Positions 2,793 to 5,072 of a stretch of 5,072 nucleotides of DNA are shown in pieces. The DNA comes from an uncultured Litorilinea sp. (lineage in GTDB: Bacteria; Chloroflexota; Anaerolineae; Caldilineales; Caldilineaceae). The stretch lies in the NCBI GenBank assembly GCA_946885925.1, contig CAMPHP010000322.1, positions 1 to 5,072 of the forward strand. Reading direction: 5' to 3'. The notes under the pieces were generated by a model that was not told the origin of the DNA, did not search any database, and saw only the letters and a list, made by a program, of their open reading frames with translations. Within the stretch, counting starts at the first letter, position 1, and every line of letters begins with the position of its first letter. Made by a program: the position numbers and the translations under genes.

Positions 2793-5072
2793 ATGGAAAC
2801 GCGCATGTTTGATGGCGCACAAGTATTTACTACCGAGGTTGGTGGACGCACACTAAGTCTTGAGACAGGTGTACTGGCAAGGCAAGCCGGCGGCGCAGTC
2901 ACAGTACGCTATGGAGACACAGTTCTACTCGCAACTGCAACCATGAGCAAAGATGTTCGCCAAGGGATGAACTTCTTTCCACTCACGGTAGAGTTCGAGG
3001 AAAAGTTGTACGCTGCCGGACGTATCCCTGGTAGTTTCTTCCGGCGAGAAGGACGCCCAAGCGAACAGTCCATTCTGTTGGCGCGCTTAGTTGACCGCCC
3101 CTTGCGCCCCCTCTTTCCCAAGGGGATGCGTAACGAGGTACAAATTATCATCACGGCACTAGCCGTTGATGGTGAAAATCTGATGGATCCCCTCGCGATC
3201 ATCGCCGGGTCGGCAGCACTGCACATTAGCGATATCCCCTGGGGTGGCCCAATTGCAGGCGCGACGATTGGTTTTGTCGATGGCGAATTCGTAATCAACC
3301 CCACCAATTCCCAGATGCAACACAGCAGTCTGGAGCTAACAGCAGCAGGTACGCATGACAACATCCTCATGGTCGAAGCGGGCGCACGCGAGTTCCCCGA
3401 AGACATGATGCTGGAAGCACTCCGGCTCTCCCATGAAGCCATGCAGCCGGTGATCCACACCATTGATGAGATGCGTGCAGTCGTGGGCAAGCCCAAGAAC
3501 GAAGTACAATTCTTCGTGCCTGAGGCAAAGTTCCAGACTAGAGTGGACGAACTTGCCCAACGCAAGGTAGAAGATCTGCTGGCCGCGGGTTTGGACAAGC
3601 ACACACTCAAAGACAGCTTGACCGAGGTTCGCCTGGAAGTCGAAGAATCCCTCACCGACTATATGTCGCTTGACGAAGCAGCAACGATGGATATCTCCGA
3701 GGCGATGGAAGGGGTCATCAGAGAGGCGACCCGCCGCCGCATCCTCAAGGAGGGGCTGCGTCCGGATGGTCGTGATACAACCACAATTCGCCCGATTTCG
3801 ATTCAGGTAGGCAGGGTTCCCCGCGTGCACGGCTCTGCCTTGTTCCAACGTGGCGAGACCCAGGTGTTGACCATTGCAACATTAGGCACTCCTGGTGAGG
3901 CACAAAAGCTGGACACCCTCCAGCCCGAAGAGGAGAAGCACTATATTCATCACTATAACTTCCCGCCCTTCAGCACAGGCGAAGCCTATCCGTTGCGCGG
4001 CCCCAAACGTCGCGAGATCGGTCATGGCGCGCTGGCAGAGCGGGCGTTGGTGCCGGTGATTCCGCACGACTTCCCCTATACCCTGCGTTTGGTCACCGAA
4101 GTATTGGGCAGCAACGGCTCCACCAGCATGGCTGCCGTCTGTGGTAGCACCCTGGCGCTGATGGACGCAGGTGTACCGATCACTGCACCCATCGCCGGAA
4201 TTGCAATGGGTCTCGTCCAGGACATGGAAACCGGCGAGTACAGGATTCTAAGTGACATTCAGGGGATCGAAGATGCCCTGGGTGATATGGACTTCAAGGT
4301 GGCAGGTTCGGCCCACGGGATCACAGCCTTGCAGATGGACTTGAAGATCAAAGGCCTGGACTTTAAGATTCTAGCCGAGGCAATGGAGCAGGCACGCGTG
4401 GGTCGCCTCTTTATTCTCGATAAGATGTTGAATGTGTTGCCGGAGCCGCGGCCCTACCTCAGCCCCTATGCACCACGCATTCTTACCTTGCACATCGACC
4501 CCGAGAAGATCGGCAAGCTCATCGGCCCAGGTGGTAAGACAATCCGCGCGCTGCAAGAGAACTATGGCGTCAAGATCGATGTCGAAGAAGACGGCACTGT
4601 CTATATCTCTGGCGACGGTGTCGGGGCCGAGCAAGCTCTAGACGAAATTTCGGGCATGATGGAAGAGGTAGAGGTCGGCAAGATCTATACAGGCACTGTC
4701 GTGCGCGTTGAATCCTACGGGGCATTCGTCAACATCCTGCCCGGTATTGATGGCATGGTACACATCAGCCAACTCGCCGACTATCGGGTGGACAAGGTGG
4801 AAGATGTTGCCAAGCTGGGCGACGAACTGACCGCAATGGTCATCGACGTTGACCCCGGTGGCAAAGTCCGCCTAAGCCGCCAAGCAGTCCTGGAAGGCTG
4901 GAGCGTGGAAGATGCCCGCTCGCGCGACCGCGGCTCAAGCGGTGGCGACCGGCGCGGTGGCGGAGATCGACGCGGCGGTGGTGATCGCGGCGACCGGCGC
5001 GGTGGCAATGGTCGTGGCGGGGATCGCCGCGGCGGAGATCGCGGTGGAGACCGAGGCGGCAGTCGCTTCTAG
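2793..5072 (+). CDS. pnp: Polynucleotide phosphorylase (polyribonucleotide nucleotidyltransferase)
   Basis: The complete 759-residue product is PNPase, a trimeric cytoplasmic enzyme that degrades RNA 3' to 5' with phosphate, releasing nucleoside diphosphates, and can add tails in reverse. Order: first RNase PH-like domain (about 13-145, with [10 protein letters not shown] at 82-91), helical linker domain (about 240-320), catalytic second RNase PH-like domain (about 322-550), KH domain (about 562-620, with the IGPGG loop at 577-581), S1 domain (about 628-696, [15 protein letters not shown]) and a Gly/Arg/Asp tail (about 704-759). The phosphate-binding loop NGSTSMA (441-447) and catalytic Asp494, Asp500 and Lys502 ([10 protein letters not shown]) are present, so it should be active. 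Thr444 stands where Escherichia coli has Ser438, a conservative change. It is about 45-50 residues longer than the E. coli enzyme, mostly through the tail. Its own ribosome-binding site and a long leader suggest separate transcription from rpsO. Confidence 0.99.
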   Translation: METRMFDGAQVFTTEVGGRTLSLETGVLARQAGGAVTVRYGDTVLLATATMSKDVRQGMNFFPLTVEFEEKLYAAGRIPGSFFRREGRPSEQSILLARLVDRPLRPLFPKGMRNEVQIIITALAVDGENLMDPLAIIAGSAALHISDIPWGGPIAGATIGFVDGEFVINPTNSQMQHSSLELTAAGTHDNILMVEAGAREFPEDMMLEALRLSHEAMQPVIHTIDEMRAVVGKPKNEVQFFVPEAKFQTRVDELAQRKVEDLLAAGLDKHTLKDSLTEVRLEVEESLTDYMSLDEAATMDISEAMEGVIREATRRRILKEGLRPDGRDTTTIRPISIQVGRVPRVHGSALFQRGETQVLTIATLGTPGEAQKLDTLQPEEEKHYIHHYNFPPFSTGEAYPLRGPKRREIGHGALAERALVPVIPHDFPYTLRLVTEVLGSNGSTSMAAVCGSTLALMDAGVPITAPIAGIAMGLVQDMETGEYRILSDIQGIEDALGDMDFKVAGSAHGITALQMDLKIKGLDFKILAEAMEQARVGRLFILDKMLNVLPEPRPYLSPYAPRILTLHIDPEKIGKLIGPGGKTIRALQENYGVKIDVEEDGTVYISGDGVGAEQALDEISGMMEEVEVGKIYTGTVVRVESYGAFVNILPGIDGMVHISQLADYRVDKVEDVAKLGDELTAMVIDVDPGGKVRLSRQAVLEGWSVEDARSRDRGSSGGDRRGGGDRRGGGDRGDRRGGNGRGGDRRGGDRGGDRGGSRF
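4941..5060 (+). repeat. Degenerate in-gene repeat encoding the Gly/Arg/Asp tail of PNPase
   Basis: Codons 717-756 consist almost only of Gly, Arg and Asp, as iterated [16 protein letters not shown] and GGNGR units. The DNA is a degenerate run of GGCGAYCG-like and CGCGGTGGC-like words of mixed period. RG-rich tails commonly bind RNA non-specifically, so the tail probably helps hold substrate beside the KH and S1 domains; that is inference. Such tracts vary in length by slippage. The low-complexity tract also opens an Arg/Pro-rich frame on the other strand, which is not a gene. Confidence 0.8.

Noticed and set aside
2548..2856. Forward frame of 102 codons upstream of pnp
   Set aside because: It overlaps the well-supported pnp start in another frame, has no Shine-Dalgarno and includes the leader stem-loop.
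2498..2902. Minus-strand frame of 134 codons upstream of pnp
   Set aside because: It overlaps the pnp 5' end and leader, with no ribosome-binding site and no motif; its composition looks like random antisense.
2909..4634. Minus-strand frames opposite pnp, up to 248 codons
   Set aside because: pnp is conserved over its full length on the plus strand; these are mirror frames without family features.
4781..5008. Arg/Pro/Ser-rich minus-strand frame
   Set aside because: This is a product of the low-complexity Gly/Arg/Asp repeat read on the opposite strand.
1..5072. New defence or mobile-gene system
   Set aside because: The only genes are recD2, rpsO and pnp, all housekeeping; there is no transposase, integrase, nuclease-toxin or reverse transcriptase in any frame.

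Overview
The window holds three housekeeping genes of a bacterium. They are the 5' part of recD2 (minus strand, running off the left edge), a complete rpsO (ribosomal protein S15) and a complete pnp (polynucleotide phosphorylase, PNPase). Base composition is moderately GC-rich. A recD2-type helicase, an rpsO-pnp neighbourhood, a PNPase with a long Gly/Arg/Asp tail and structured, repeat-bearing intergenic DNA would fit a member of the Chloroflexota. That placement is an inference from general resemblance, not from a marker I can prove, and no database comparison was possible.

Layout from left to right. Bases 1-1346 (minus strand) encode the N-terminal 448 residues of RecD2, up to just after the Walker A and Ia motifs. 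Bases 1347-1791 are a divergent intergenic region. It holds a near-perfect 21-bp palindrome just upstream of the recD2 start, a pyrimidine-rich repeat-like tract, a second short palindrome, a weak promoter-like stretch and an rpsO leader with three successive hairpins, the last covering the Shine-Dalgarno sequence. rpsO lies at 1792-2061 and is followed by a strong intrinsic terminator.

Bases 2062-2792 are a long (731 nt) non-coding gap, unusually rich in inverted repeats. It contains a small tandem duplication and an 11-bp hairpin. It also contains a roughly 156-nt element that folds on itself from one GTTAAC to another and looks like a MITE or a structured RNA, plus a perfect 16-bp inverted repeat that competes with that fold. 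A long stem-loop lies just upstream of the pnp ribosome-binding site. pnp fills 2793-5072 and its stop codon is the last base of the window.

Functionally, rpsO and pnp are a classic neighbour pair in bacteria: S15 organises the 30S platform and PNPase is the 3'-to-5' phosphorolytic exoribonuclease. Here a terminator and a long gap separate them, so pnp probably has its own promoter, and both genes carry leader structures of the kind used for post-transcriptional autoregulation. recD2 is a DNA-repair helicase transcribed divergently and has no evident functional link to the other two. I see no defence system, CRISPR array, transposase or tRNA. The most novel material is in the intergenic folds.
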